In this document: piece after piece, positions 17,923-26,729 of the stretch
Layout: each line of letters starts with the position of its first letter
How positions within the stretch are numbered: position 1 is the stretch's first letter
Origin: Candidatus Sericytochromatia bacterium
GTDB taxonomy: Bacteria; Cyanobacteriota; Sericytochromatia; S15B-MN24; JAQBPE01
Assembly: GCA_035285325.1 (NCBI GenBank)
Contig: JAYKJB010000001.1
Coordinates: 48,741 to 112,740, forward strand
Direction of reading: 5' to 3'
Length of the DNA stretch: 64,000 nt
Position numbers and translations under genes: made by a program
Notes under the pieces: generated by a model
Database searches by the model: none
Told to the model about the DNA's origin: nothing
Seen by the model: the letters and a program-made list of their open reading frames with translations, nothing else

Positions 17923-20483
17923 CGCGCGACGGTGAGGCTTCCGGGGCTATCCACCGTCGCCTCCTGGGGCGTCTGGGCTTGCTCGTCTGCGCGTGCGTGT
18001 TTTTCGCTCTCTGGGGCTCGGTCTTGCTTCGCCTGGTGGCCGGGATTGGTGAACCTGATGCGGGCTTTCGGGTCAACCGGGTGGCGACCGTGTGGATCAC
18101 CAATGAGCCTTACACGCGGGGAGTCCGGGCCGGCTTGCGGCCAGGCGATCAGGTGGTGGCCGTGCAGGGCGTTCCCATCCCCGATGGCCCCGATTTTCTG
18201 CGGCAGGTGAGTTCACTCGGGAACCAGAAAAGCGCCCGCTACACGGTGCTTCGTGGGGACCAGACACTTCAGTTCGAGGTGGCTGTTGTCCCCCTCGGGG
18301 GGTTGGACTGTCTGGGCATTTACGGTGTGCGTGCCTTTCTGGCTCTGGCCATGGCCGTCATGGGGCTGGCCGCTGCCTGGCTTCGGCCAGACAACCCAGC
18401 CGCTCGTGCCAATCTGGTTTTCTGTCTTGGCTGGGCCTGCTATGCCCTTCTGGATATCGATTTCGAGCGAACTTACACGTGGCATCCCCTCTGGTATTAC
18501 GCCAGCGTCTTCCTCTATGCCAGTGGCGCGCTGAGTCTGGCGCTCAACTTTCCCCAGCCCCTTCAAGTCAGGGAGTCGCGCGCGCGACTCCAAGTCTTGC
18601 CCTATGGGCTGGCGGCTGCGTTGTTTCTGTGGGTTGCAGGGGCTTTCTGGCAGGGGGGGATTGGCCTGGCCGCCGTGGAACTTGCCGAGCAAATCGGAAC
18701 CATCTGGGCCAATGGGGTCCTTGCCATCGGTCTGGCCCTTTTCCTGTGGCGTCTGCGCCACGCCAGCGTGGGGCGCGAGAGGGCACAGTTACAGGTCTTG
18801 CTTTTGGGGGTCGCGCTGGCCTACCTGCCCTATGCCTTGCTGGTCAACTTGCCCCTCTTACTGACGGGGCAACCTCCTGCGCCCGCCATTCTTCTGGGGG
18901 CGTCGTCGCTCTTTGCCTTGTTTCCCCTGAGCGTCAGTTACGCCATCGCCAAGCACGGCTTGTTCGACATCGAGATCATCGTCAAGCGGACGACCACGTA
19001 TGCCTTGGTGACGTCAGCGTTGTTCGGGGGCTACTTTGCTCTGGCTGCTGGGGTGCGTTGGCTGGCTCTCCGCTTGGGTTTGCAGGGGTCGGATTGGGAA
19101 AATGCGCTGGTCACAGCCGTCATCGTGGTGTTGTTTGTGCCGGTCCGGGATGCGCTCGCTCGCATGGTGGACCGGCTCTTCTTTCGCGTGCCTTACGACT
19201 TTCGCGCGGTGGTTGCCCGAGTCCACGCGCTGTCTCGGGAAACCCTCGACCTCGATGTCCTGAAATCCGACTTTTTGAACATCCTTGATGCGGCCTTGGC
19301 TCCCCGCTACAGTTACATCCTGACGCGCGAGGCAGCCGGAGACATGCTGGTGGCTCAGGGCCCGGCAGCGGTTCGAGGGCAGGCGCCGTTTGCCGAACTG
19401 CTGGTGCACGTGGGGGACGAACTGCTCCAGCGCGCAGGCCTGCATCGAGACTTTTCCTATGTCCCTGGGTCTGGCAAGACCAGTCCCACCTCGATGTTGG
19501 CGGCGCTCGGCCCCCACGAGCGGATTCCCCTGCTGGTGGGAGACGAGGTGGTGGGCCTCGTGGTGTTGGGCCCTCGGCGCTCCGACAAGGAATATGCCTC
19601 CGAGGATCGAGACCTTCTAGCGGCCATCCGTTTACCGTTGGCGGCCGCCATCAAGACGGCATCGCTGGTCGAGGACCGTCTCTTCAAGGAACGCGTCGCG
19701 CAGGACCTCCGTCGGGCACGGGAGGTGCAACAGGCGATGCTGCCGGCAGAATTGCCTGACGTGCCAGGCTATGGGTTTGCCGCCCGCTCGGAGGCTTGCT
19801 ACGAAGCCTCTGGAGATTACTACGATTGCCTGGCGTTGCCGGATGGCCGCGTCGCCCTGGCGATCGCGGACGTGGCGGGAAAAGGCTTTGCCGCGGCGTT
19901 GGCCACGGCGATGTTGAAATCCTGCTTGCTCAACCAGACCCAGCAGGACCCCGGCGTCATGCCCACGCTGTCCGCCTTGAATCGCTTGTTGGTGTCGGTC
20001 ACCGCTCACGCCTCCGTGAAGTCGTTTACCAGTTGCGCCTACGCGTTGCTGGAGCCTTCCTCCGGACTTGTTCAATTCGCCTGCGCCGGCCATTTTCCCC
20101 CGCTGCACTGGCAGGCGCGCACCGGCAGGGTGCTGGAACCAGCGATCTCAGGTAGTTTTCCGCTCGGAGTCAGATCGTCCTTGACCTGCACCAGCCATGC
20201 CCTCCATCTGGAACCCGGCGACGCGCTGGTGTTTTACACCGATGGCATCACCGAGGCCACGGCGCCTTCCTCCCACCATTCCGGAGAGCTCGAATTTTAC
20301 GAAGTCGAGAGGGTCAAGACCGTCGTGGCGACTCACGGCGGCGAATCGGCTTCGTCGTTGCTGGAAGCCATTTACCGCGATGTGAGGGCATTTACCGCAG
20401 GGGACGCCTTGAGCGACGACATGACCCTCCTCGTCGTCAAGTGGCACGGGGCAGAGGCCAACGGCCTGGCTGAACGGTCCTGA
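17919..20483 (+). CDS. Membrane PDZ/multi-TM/GAF/PP2C (SpoIIE-type) phosphatase
   Basis: 854 residues. TM1 (about 17-41), an extracytoplasmic PDZ-like domain (about 55-115, VRAGLRPGDQVVAVQGVPI), a bundle of about seven or eight membrane helices (about 130-400), a GAF-like domain (about 430-590), and a C-terminal PP2C/SpoIIE domain (about 600-845) with VQQAMLP, GDYYDC, IADVAGKGFAAAL, the FYTDGITEA strand and LSDDMTLLVVK; the metal-binding Asp residues are all there. Such proteins dephosphorylate Ser/Thr phosphoproteins, often anti-sigma antagonists, on an external or redox signal. ATGA overlap with the upstream prenyl-synthase-like gene implies coupling. No kinase or antagonist is encoded nearby. 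Confidence 0.9.
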   Translation: MTRDGEASGAIHRRLLGRLGLLVCACVFFALWGSVLLRLVAGIGEPDAGFRVNRVATVWITNEPYTRGVRAGLRPGDQVVAVQGVPIPDGPDFLRQVSSLGNQKSARYTVLRGDQTLQFEVAVVPLGGLDCLGIYGVRAFLALAMAVMGLAAAWLRPDNPAARANLVFCLGWACYALLDIDFERTYTWHPLWYYASVFLYASGALSLALNFPQPLQVRESRARLQVLPYGLAAALFLWVAGAFWQGGIGLAAVELAEQIGTIWANGVLAIGLALFLWRLRHASVGRERAQLQVLLLGVALAYLPYALLVNLPLLLTGQPPAPAILLGASSLFALFPLSVSYAIAKHGLFDIEIIVKRTTTYALVTSALFGGYFALAAGVRWLALRLGLQGSDWENALVTAVIVVLFVPVRDALARMVDRLFFRVPYDFRAVVARVHALSRETLDLDVLKSDFLNILDAALAPRYSYILTREAAGDMLVAQGPAAVRGQAPFAELLVHVGDELLQRAGLHRDFSYVPGSGKTSPTSMLAALGPHERIPLLVGDEVVGLVVLGPRRSDKEYASEDRDLLAAIRLPLAAAIKTASLVEDRLFKERVAQDLRRAREVQQAMLPAELPDVPGYGFAARSEACYEASGDYYDCLALPDGRVALAIADVAGKGFAAALATAMLKSCLLNQTQQDPGVMPTLSALNRLLVSVTAHASVKSFTSCAYALLEPSSGLVQFACAGHFPPLHWQARTGRVLEPAISGSFPLGVRSSLTCTSHALHLEPGDALVFYTDGITEATAPSSHHSGELEFYEVERVKTVVATHGGESASSLLEAIYRDVRAFTAGDALSDDMTLLVVKWHGAEANGLAERS

Positions 20484-20514
20484 GCCGGGGTTCCTGGGAC
20501 GCGAGTTGGGCGGT

Positions 20515-20625
20515 TCAGACCAGATTCCAGCGGTGCATCGAAGCGATTGAAACGAGCAGTAACACGCTGGCGAGCAAGGATTCCATAAGAAATGACTTCC
20601 CGAACAGGACCTCGTCGCAGGTCAA
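20515..20625 (-). CDS. Possible 36-residue membrane peptide in a convergent gap
   Basis: Read from a TTG at 20625, with GGAG 9 nt upstream, or from an ATG at 20586 (23 residues). The C-terminal half is a hydrophobic helix (SFLMESLLASVLLLVSIAS) ending MHRWNLV. No family recognised. Directly upstream on the same strand lies a perfect TGTGA-N6-TCACA palindrome and, further up, a TTGACA hexamer (20683-20678) with a poor -10 (TCCCAT) at 17 nt. This is only a candidate: short ORFs of this size arise by chance, but the arrangement of palindrome, Shine-Dalgarno and hydrophobic ORF is notable. Confidence 0.3.
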   Translation of the reverse strand: MTCDEVLFGKSFLMESLLASVLLLVSIASMHRWNLV

Positions 20626-20639
20626 AGGGACGAACTCCG

Positions 20640-20655
20640 TGTGATTTCTATCACA
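20640..20655. promoter_or_regulatory. Perfect CRP-like palindrome TGTGA-N6-TCACA
   Basis: TGTGATTTCTATCACA matches the CRP/FNR-family consensus exactly at all ten fixed positions. It lies between two convergent genes, where an operator is unexpected, just upstream of a putative small ORF on the minus strand. As RNA it can also form a 6-bp hairpin with loop AGAA (minus strand). Confidence 0.5.
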
Positions 20656-20660
20656 TGGGA

Positions 20661-20702
20661 CCAGCCGTCAGAGAGGGTGTCAACCCTGCCTCCCCCGGCT
20701 GG
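20661..20702. repeat. Nested inverted repeats in the convergent gap
   Basis: Outer arms CCAGCCG / CGGCTGG enclose an inner hairpin AGGGT-gtca-ACCCT. There is no U-tract on either side, so a terminator is only one possibility. With the palindrome at 20640 it makes this 230-nt convergent gap unusually structured. Confidence 0.4.
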
Positions 20703-20713
20703 AACCCGGCTTC

Positions 20714-21676
20714 TCAGTGGAGGCCCTCCGCGTCATCGTTCCCGGCCATGCTGGCTGCGATCTGAGCCAGGCGTTCATCCAGTCGCAGCAGGGCTTCTTG
20801 GGCGTGTGCCGCGTGAGGCTCCGTCTCTGCCAAGCTGGCATAGTGCGCCCGCGCCTGCGCGAGCCGGTGGGTCTGCTCGAGCCATTCGGCGACTTGAAGG
20901 CGGAGGGCGTGGCGGGCCGGGTCGTGTTCAAGACTTCGCAGCGCCGCTTGCAAGGCCGCCTCCCGGTTGCCCAGGTGAGCGTGGGCTTGCGAGAGGTGCG
21001 CTTGAATGTCGGCGTGGTCGATGCCCAGGGCGATGGCGCGTTCGAATTCCAGGACCGCCTGGCGGAAGTCTCCCAGCCCGAACTGAATCTCTCCCTGCAG
21101 GACAAAGATCGGAGGGTAATCCCCGTGAATCTCCTTCACCAGGTGGAGTTGGGTCAGGGCTCGACGCACGTCCCCTTGGGCCACGCAAACCTCTGCGAGG
21201 TGAAAGCGGGCCACCACCGCAGAACGGTCCAGGAAGATGGCGCGCTCGAACGCCTTGATCGCCTCGTCGCCGCGTTGGGCCTGTTGATGCACCATGCCGA
21301 GGCGAATGTAGGCATCCGTGTAGTCCGGGTCGCTCTGAACAGCCCTGGTGAAGTATCCCGCCGCTTCCGGCAACCGCTCCTGTCGCACGGCCAGTTCACC
21401 CAGTAGATAATTGACGAGTGCGTGTCTCACGTCGACGTCGTGAGCTCGTTTGAGCCACGCCTCGGCTTTCTCGAACTGCTCACTGCTCATGTCAATGCGT
21501 CCCAATGCGAGGAGAACGTCCACTGCAAAGGGGTCAGTCTCGAGGGCCTTGAGCAGCAAAGGGTGCGCGCGCTGGAACTCGCCAGCCTCATAGGCTGCCA
21601 GCCCATCTTCGCGGGGGCGAATTTCCTGCTCCGGGATCCCCCCGTTCAGGATTGTTTTGAGGTATTTGTTGAACAC
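20714..21676 (-). CDS. TPR-repeat protein
   Basis: 320 residues, no signal peptide, made almost wholly of tetratricopeptide repeats from about residue 20 to the end: successive helix pairs with the W/L-G-Y-A-F-A-P pattern, for example AYIRLGMVHQQAQRGDEAIKAFERA and ALGRIDMSSEQFEKAEAWLKRA. TPR arrays are protein-binding scaffolds. The start is GTG 21676, preceded by GGGAG; the open frame continues 1.3 kb further upstream but only as the shadow of the glycosyltransferase gene on the other strand. It is divergent from the polysaccharide genes, 96 nt away, so it may assist their assembly. Confidence 0.85.
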   Translation of the reverse strand: MFNKYLKTILNGGIPEQEIRPREDGLAAYEAGEFQRAHPLLLKALETDPFAVDVLLALGRIDMSSEQFEKAEAWLKRAHDVDVRHALVNYLLGELAVRQERLPEAAGYFTRAVQSDPDYTDAYIRLGMVHQQAQRGDEAIKAFERAIFLDRSAVVARFHLAEVCVAQGDVRRALTQLHLVKEIHGDYPPIFVLQGEIQFGLGDFRQAVLEFERAIALGIDHADIQAHLSQAHAHLGNREAALQAALRSLEHDPARHALRLQVAEWLEQTHRLAQARAHYASLAETEPHAAHAQEALLRLDERLAQIAASMAGNDDAEGLH

Positions 21677-21772
21677 GAAGCTCCCTCGTCGCCGTTTTGC
21701 ACCCCTCAAAATATACCCGCGACTCACCCGGCGACGTGGGGAATGACAACCCGGTTGGGAGAGGAGCCGCGT

Positions 21773-22903
21773 ATGGCGAGAGCAGCAAGGATTGCCCTGG
21801 TACACGATGGCCTCGCCACGGCCGGGGGCGGGGGCGGGGCCGAGCGGGTGCTCGCGACGCTTCACGAGCTTTTGCCGGCTGCGCCGATTTTTACCACGGT
21901 ATACGCGCCCGCGCGGATGCCGGACGGCATGCGGGATTGGGACATTCGAACCACCTTTCTGCAGCGTCTTCCAGGTGGTCCGACGGCCTATCAGCGATAT
22001 TTCCCGCTCTTTCCTCTCGCCGCCGAATCGATAGACCTGCGTGGTTTCGACATCGTGGTCAGTTGCAGTCACGCTGTCGCCAAGGGCGTTTTGGTTGACA
22101 GTCAAGCTTTCCACATGTGCATGTGTTACAGTCCGCTGCGTTATGTTTGGGATATGTATCAGGAGTACTTGCAGATTGAGCGCCTTTCGCCCTTGCATCG
22201 GGCCCTGCTCCCTCTGCTGATGCACTATTTGCGGACCTGGGATGCGCTCTCTGCCGCTCGTGTGGATGAATTCGTGGCCATTTCGCACTATGTCAGGCGT
22301 CGCATCGAAAAGTACTACCATCGGCCGGCCCATGTGATCTATCCGCCCGTGGATATTCTCAAGTCCAGCCAACAACCTGCCGACTATTATCTGGTCGTGA
22401 GCCGGTTGGTGGCCTACAAGCGCATCGACATGGTCGTGGATGCCTTCAATCGGCTCGGGTGGCCCTTGGTGGTGATTGGAGATGGTGGGGAGCGTGCGAA
22501 CTTGGAACGCCGCGCGAAGTCCAATATCCGTTTCCTCGGGCGTCAGTCGGATACGGTGGTCCGTGACTACCTCGCACAGGCGCAAGGTTTCATCTTTCCA
22601 GGGGTTGAAGACTTCGGCATTGCGCCGGTGGAGGCGATGGGGGCGGGGCGACCAGTGGTGGCCTTTGCCCGGGGTGGAGCGGCGGAGACGGTACGAGATG
22701 GCGAGACCGGGGTGCTTTTTACCGAACACACGGTGGAGGCGCTGGTGGCTGCCCTGGAGCGTTGCCGCGGGCACGCCTTCGATGCAGACGCCATCACGCG
22801 GCACGCGGAACAATTTTCCAGCGCTCGCTTCAAACGCGAATTCACGGCGCACCTGGCGCGGCGGATCAAGACCATGGGGTTCGAACCCCCGGAGGGCGCG
22901 TGA
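21773..22903 (+). CDS. GT4-type glycosyltransferase of the polysaccharide block
   Basis: 376 residues from an ATG with GAGAGGA 8 nt upstream. N-terminal IALVHDGLATAGGGGGAERVL is the acceptor-side loop; the C-terminal half has DYYLVVSRLVAYKRID, VVIGDGGER and the donor-site motif FPGVEDFGIAPVEAMGAGRPV (E-x7-E). It resembles mannosyl-transferase-like enzymes of exopolysaccharide synthesis; the sugar is not deducible. GTGA overlap with the sugar-phosphate transferase gene shows coupled translation. Confidence 0.9.
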   Translation: MARAARIALVHDGLATAGGGGGAERVLATLHELLPAAPIFTTVYAPARMPDGMRDWDIRTTFLQRLPGGPTAYQRYFPLFPLAAESIDLRGFDIVVSCSHAVAKGVLVDSQAFHMCMCYSPLRYVWDMYQEYLQIERLSPLHRALLPLLMHYLRTWDALSAARVDEFVAISHYVRRRIEKYYHRPAHVIYPPVDILKSSQQPADYYLVVSRLVAYKRIDMVVDAFNRLGWPLVVIGDGGERANLERRAKSNIRFLGRQSDTVVRDYLAQAQGFIFPGVEDFGIAPVEAMGAGRPVVAFARGGAAETVRDGETGVLFTEHTVEALVAALERCRGHAFDADAITRHAEQFSSARFKREFTAHLARRIKTMGFEPPEGA

Positions 22904-23574
22904 CGGTTTCATTTGGCAACGATGCGTTGTTGGTGCCCTCCTACCCGGGGGCCTTGTCACCGGAAGACAGCCTCAACCACAGCCGCTTCAAACGCTTGAC
23001 GGACATCCTGGTCAGCGCGGGCGGTCTGTTTCTGCTCGCCTGGCTCTATGGCGCGATCGCCCTGCTGATCAAGTGGGACTCGCCGGGGCCCGTCCTGTTT
23101 CGGCAGACGCGCTTGGGCAAGGGCGGGGTGCCTTTCACCATCCTGAAGTTCCGGACCATGAGGGAGGACCTCGACCACGAGATGGCCGTTGCCCGGCACC
23201 CCGAAAATCGGCGGGAGCTGCTGTACAAGAATGCGCACGACCCTCGTCTGACGCGGGTGGGGCGCTGGCTGCGTCGCAACAGCCTGGACGAACTGCCGCA
23301 GTTGCTGAACATCCTGCGTGGCGAAATGGCCCTGGTTGGTCCGCGGCCCCTTCCCGTCGAGGACACGCGCTACTACCGGGATTGGCATTGGGGACGTCTG
23401 ACCGTGCTGCCCGGCCTGACTGGGCTGTGGCAAGTGAGCGGTCGCTCCAGGCTGTCGTCCGAGGAAATGGTGCGTCTGGACCTGTACTACATCGAGCACT
23501 GGTCGCCTTGGATGGATCTGCTCATCATCGCGAAGACCTTCTGGGTAGTGATGACGCGCGACGGGGCATACTGA
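22900..23574 (+). CDS. Undecaprenyl-phosphate sugar-1-phosphate transferase
   Basis: 224 residues of the bacterial sugar transferase family (WcaJ/WbaP type), which puts the first sugar phosphate on the lipid carrier at the inner membrane. Features: a membrane-entering helix (ILVSAGGLFLLAWLYGAIA), the SPGPVLFRQTRLGKGG motif, KFRTM, NSLDELPQLLNILRGEMALVGPRP and PGLTGLWQVSGRS, all conserved. It is the short form without the extra N-terminal membrane domain. The GTG start overlaps the previous stop; GGAGGG lies just upstream. Confidence 0.93.
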   Translation: MTVSFGNDALLVPSYPGALSPEDSLNHSRFKRLTDILVSAGGLFLLAWLYGAIALLIKWDSPGPVLFRQTRLGKGGVPFTILKFRTMREDLDHEMAVARHPENRRELLYKNAHDPRLTRVGRWLRRNSLDELPQLLNILRGEMALVGPRPLPVEDTRYYRDWHWGRLTVLPGLTGLWQVSGRSRLSSEEMVRLDLYYIEHWSPWMDLLIIAKTFWVVMTRDGAY

Positions 23575-23639
23575 TCCATAACACCAGGTCTCGGTTGGCG
23601 TCGCGGTTCAAACCCGCGCCTTGCAGGTGAGCCAGAGAC

Positions 23640-25748
23640 ATGGATCTGAAGTTTTATGCCGGCGTTTTGATTCGTCGCTGGTGGATGATCGCCCTGACGA
23701 CTCTCATCGTGTGTGGCGTGACCTGGCTCAAGGCCTCGGCGCAACCGGTGGTGTACTCTGCTGAGGTGCGGCTGCTTTACGAGGCCAACACGATTGCCAA
23801 CTCGGTGCTCGGCTCGGTTGGGTTGATGATGCCATCGTGGAACAACCCGGTGAACACGCAACTGCAATTGATCAAGACGCGCCCCAATCTGGAAACCGTG
23901 ATGGAACGGCTCGCGATTCCACAGGCCAACCGACCGGCATTCTATGATGCACTGAACGCGGGTTTGAGTGCCAGTATTGGTGGAAACACCGACATCATTG
24001 TGGTTCGTTACTCGTCTCAAGACCCCGTCCAGACCGTGCGTGTCGTCAATGAAGTCGGCCGCGTATTCATCGAAACCAACAAGTCGCAACGCCAAGAGAC
24101 GGCGCGGCAGACGCGTCAATTCATCGAGCAACAGCTCGCCAGGACCGAACGCATGCTGAATGAGGCCGAAGAGGCAGTGGCCCGTTTCCGCCAGTCTGAG
24201 CGAATTTTCAACGTATCGGATGTCGGGGCTGGCACGGCTGGTAAGCTGGCCTCGATCGATTCCGAAACGATGGACATCGGGTTTCAGCGCTCCATCATCG
24301 AGGCCAAAGCGGCCGATGCGCGACGTCATCTGGAAGTCACTGACCTGGATTTGGCGAAGCGTCTCGAAAAGCTGCGCGTCGATCCGGCCTTCAACGCCCT
24401 GCAAGCGGAGGGGGCCCGCGCCGAGGCCGCGATCGCGCTCACGCGTGCGCAGTTCAAAGACGATTCCTTGGAAGTGCGCGAGGCACAGAAGCGGCTCGAA
24501 CGGGTCAAGTCCGCTCTGGCCAGCCGGGTCAGACGCTTACTCGGCAATGGCCTCACGGAGGATGAACTCGCTCTCGGGCGTACGCCTACGGAATCGCGTT
24601 ACTTATCAGAGTTGATCGGGGCCGAATCCGAACTGGTCATGCTGAATGTCCGAGAAAAAGCCCTTGCCTCATCGAAGGTACTTTACGAGGCGAAATTTGC
24701 GTCCTTGCCGGCCAAGGAGCAGCAGATGAGTCGCTTGCTCCGGCAGAAGGCGGCCACCGAGGAAACGTACAACGTTTTCGTGCGCCGGATGCAGGAGGCG
24801 CGCATCACCGAAGCCATCTCTGTCGGAAGCATGCGTCTGGTCGAGGAAGCCCGCGAGGCCAGTGCATCTTTTGCCCCTATGGCGAAGATGGTGGCGGTTT
24901 CAGCCCTGATGGGGGTGATGTTTGGGGCGGCGATCGCCATGCTGGTGGAGTACCTGGATGACCGCATTCGGCGTCCAGAGGATGCCGAGTCGGTGCTCGA
25001 CCTGCCCATTCTTGGCATGTTGCCGTGGGTGGAGGGGCGAGAAGCGGCCACCAAGCGCCTGGTCGTCCTGGAAGACCCACGCTCTCCCGTGACCGAATCC
25101 TACCGTGCCCTTCAGACTTACACGCGCATGGTGGACCCAGACGTCGAGCATCAGGCCGTGCTGATTACCAGCCCTGGCCCCAAGGAGGGCAAGTCCACGG
25201 TGCTGGCCAACCTGGCCATCACCTCCGCCCAACTCGGTCGGCGCACCCTGATCATCGATACGGACCTGCGGGCCCCCTCACAGCATATCAATTTCGACCG
25301 CCCCAACCTCATGGGGCTTTATGACGTGGTGTACGAGAGCCTGGCGCCTGAGGAGGCCATTCAACCCACTGACGTGGACAACCTGGATATTCTCTGTACG
25401 GGACCGGTCCCCCCAGACCCGGTATCCACGCTGCATTCTGAATCCTTCAAACGCCTGGTGACGCGCCTGCGGAGGGATTACGATGCCATCTTCTTCGATG
25501 CGCCGCCCATCAACTTTTTCACCGATGCCGCGGTACTCGGGCGCCTGGTCGACAGCGTGCTGCTGGTGGTCGACGTTCGCTCGACGACCCGTCAACACAC
25601 GGTGACGGCCAAGGATTTGCTGGTGAAGGCACGCGTGCCGCTGCGGGGCATGGTGGTCAAAAACATGTCCTACAAGATGAGCCGTTACCACAATCGCTAC
25701 TTTGAGCGCTACTACATGGACCGGCTCAAGAACATGGCGGACGACTAG
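23640..25748 (+). CDS. Wzc-type polysaccharide co-polymerase fused to a BY-kinase
   Basis: 702 residues. TM1 (about 15-33), a long periplasmic coiled-coil Wzz domain (about 35-410), TM2 (about 420-440), then a cytoplasmic tyrosine-kinase domain with Walker A SPGPKEGKST (511-520), Walker A' LIIDTDLRAP and Walker B IFFDAPP. The C-terminus carries a Tyr cluster (YKMSRYHNRYFERYY) of the kind autophosphorylated to control chain length. Such proteins drive polymerisation and export of capsular or exopolysaccharide. No Wzx, Wzy or outer-membrane Wza gene lies in the window, so the cluster is incomplete here or spread over the genome. Confidence 0.93.
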   Translation: MDLKFYAGVLIRRWWMIALTTLIVCGVTWLKASAQPVVYSAEVRLLYEANTIANSVLGSVGLMMPSWNNPVNTQLQLIKTRPNLETVMERLAIPQANRPAFYDALNAGLSASIGGNTDIIVVRYSSQDPVQTVRVVNEVGRVFIETNKSQRQETARQTRQFIEQQLARTERMLNEAEEAVARFRQSERIFNVSDVGAGTAGKLASIDSETMDIGFQRSIIEAKAADARRHLEVTDLDLAKRLEKLRVDPAFNALQAEGARAEAAIALTRAQFKDDSLEVREAQKRLERVKSALASRVRRLLGNGLTEDELALGRTPTESRYLSELIGAESELVMLNVREKALASSKVLYEAKFASLPAKEQQMSRLLRQKAATEETYNVFVRRMQEARITEAISVGSMRLVEEAREASASFAPMAKMVAVSALMGVMFGAAIAMLVEYLDDRIRRPEDAESVLDLPILGMLPWVEGREAATKRLVVLEDPRSPVTESYRALQTYTRMVDPDVEHQAVLITSPGPKEGKSTVLANLAITSAQLGRRTLIIDTDLRAPSQHINFDRPNLMGLYDVVYESLAPEEAIQPTDVDNLDILCTGPVPPDPVSTLHSESFKRLVTRLRRDYDAIFFDAPPINFFTDAAVLGRLVDSVLLVVDVRSTTRQHTVTAKDLLVKARVPLRGMVVKNMSYKMSRYHNRYFERYYMDRLKNMADD

Positions 25749-26015
25749 AGCACCGGTCAAGTTCCGCGCCGGCGTGGATGGCGACGGGCCGCCGTCCGCC
25801 ACGACTTTCCTCCCGCACGTGTGCTGGCGCTACGAGTCACCCGTGCTAGTCTTGCCCCGAAGCACCAGGCCGATCCGCTTGCGGCGCTCAGGTTGCTCTG
25901 GGCGGCCTCTCGCCATCTGCGTGGGGCGCCGACGCCCGTGCGGCGATCTGCGCGGCCCAGGGTGTGGCGCGTCGGGTTGTCACGTGTTCTGGAGCGGTGC
26001 TTGAGAGGGGGGGCC

Positions 26016-26288
26016 ATGTTCGGGTTCATCTGGATGTTGTTGGTGGCTGCCATCGTGGGATTCCTCGGCGATGCTTTGGCGCCGGGGCGCATGCCGGGCG
26101 GTTGGTTGGGGGCCGTGGTGGCAGGAATCGTGGGGTCCGCCATCGGTGGCTACCTGTTCTCCGCGGCTGGATTGCCAATCGGGCCTGTCATCGCCGGATT
26201 CGCCATGATTCCTTCGATCATCGGGGCGGCCTTGCTGGTGTGGTTGTTAAGTGCCCTGGCCGGGCCCTTGGCTCGCTGGGGCCGTTGA
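26016..26288 (+). CDS. GlsB/YeaQ/YmgE family membrane protein
   Basis: 90 residues, three hydrophobic helices with the family's Gly-rich pattern (FIWMLLVAAIVGFLGDALAPG, GGWLGAVVAGIVGSAIGGYLF and the C-terminal helix). Known members are small inner-membrane proteins induced by stress; the molecular role is unclear. The ATG at 26016 follows a GAGAGGGGGGG tract. The 267 nt between it and the Wzc gene hold no other recognisable gene. Confidence 0.8.
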   Translation: MFGFIWMLLVAAIVGFLGDALAPGRMPGGWLGAVVAGIVGSAIGGYLFSAAGLPIGPVIAGFAMIPSIIGAALLVWLLSALAGPLARWGR

Positions 26289-26355
26289 CCCGGGGCGTCT
26301 GGGGCGCTCGATGGGCTCGGGGTGAAGCGCGTGAAGAGAGGGGGAGCGTGGCGTG

Positions 26356-26679
26356 ATGCGTTTGGCTTGGATGTTGTTCGGGGCGGCTGTGGGGGCGATG
26401 GGGACGGCGTTGATGACGCCTCGGACCGGCCGAGAGTGTCGGCAGGCCATCGGTGAGCGTGTTCAGGCACGCTGCGGGGAAGCGCTGGCGCAGGGGCGCA
26501 TACGTGCGACGGAACTCATTCGCAGCACCAGGGACGCCATGGAAGGCAAGGCAGGTGGACAGGGGCCCACCGAGTTCTCGGCGGAACCCAAACAGGCCTC
26601 GACAGGAGAGGGGCCCGGTCAACCGGAAAGCCCAGGTACACCACCGGCCCCCGTGGCCGGAGGGCCCCCGGCAGCCTGA
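26356..26679 (+). CDS. YtxH-like small protein
   Basis: 107 residues. N-terminal hydrophobic helix with glycines (LAWMLFGAAVGAMGTALMTP), then the TGRECRQ start of an amphipathic helix as in YtxH-type general stress proteins, and a Pro/Gly-rich tail. The pattern is weak but fits the neighbouring GlsB-type stress gene, 67 nt upstream on the same strand. Confidence 0.55.
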   Translation: MRLAWMLFGAAVGAMGTALMTPRTGRECRQAIGERVQARCGEALAQGRIRATELIRSTRDAMEGKAGGQGPTEFSAEPKQASTGEGPGQPESPGTPPAPVAGGPPAA

Positions 26680-26729
26680 CAGGCGTTCGTTCACGGCCCC
26701 CAAGGGCCCAGCCCATCGCGCCCCGCCGA

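Noticed and set aside
20714..22960. 748-codon frame that would fuse a long N-terminus to the TPR protein
   Set aside because: The upstream half is antisense to the glycosyltransferase gene; a GTG with good Shine-Dalgarno at 21676 starts the TPR protein.
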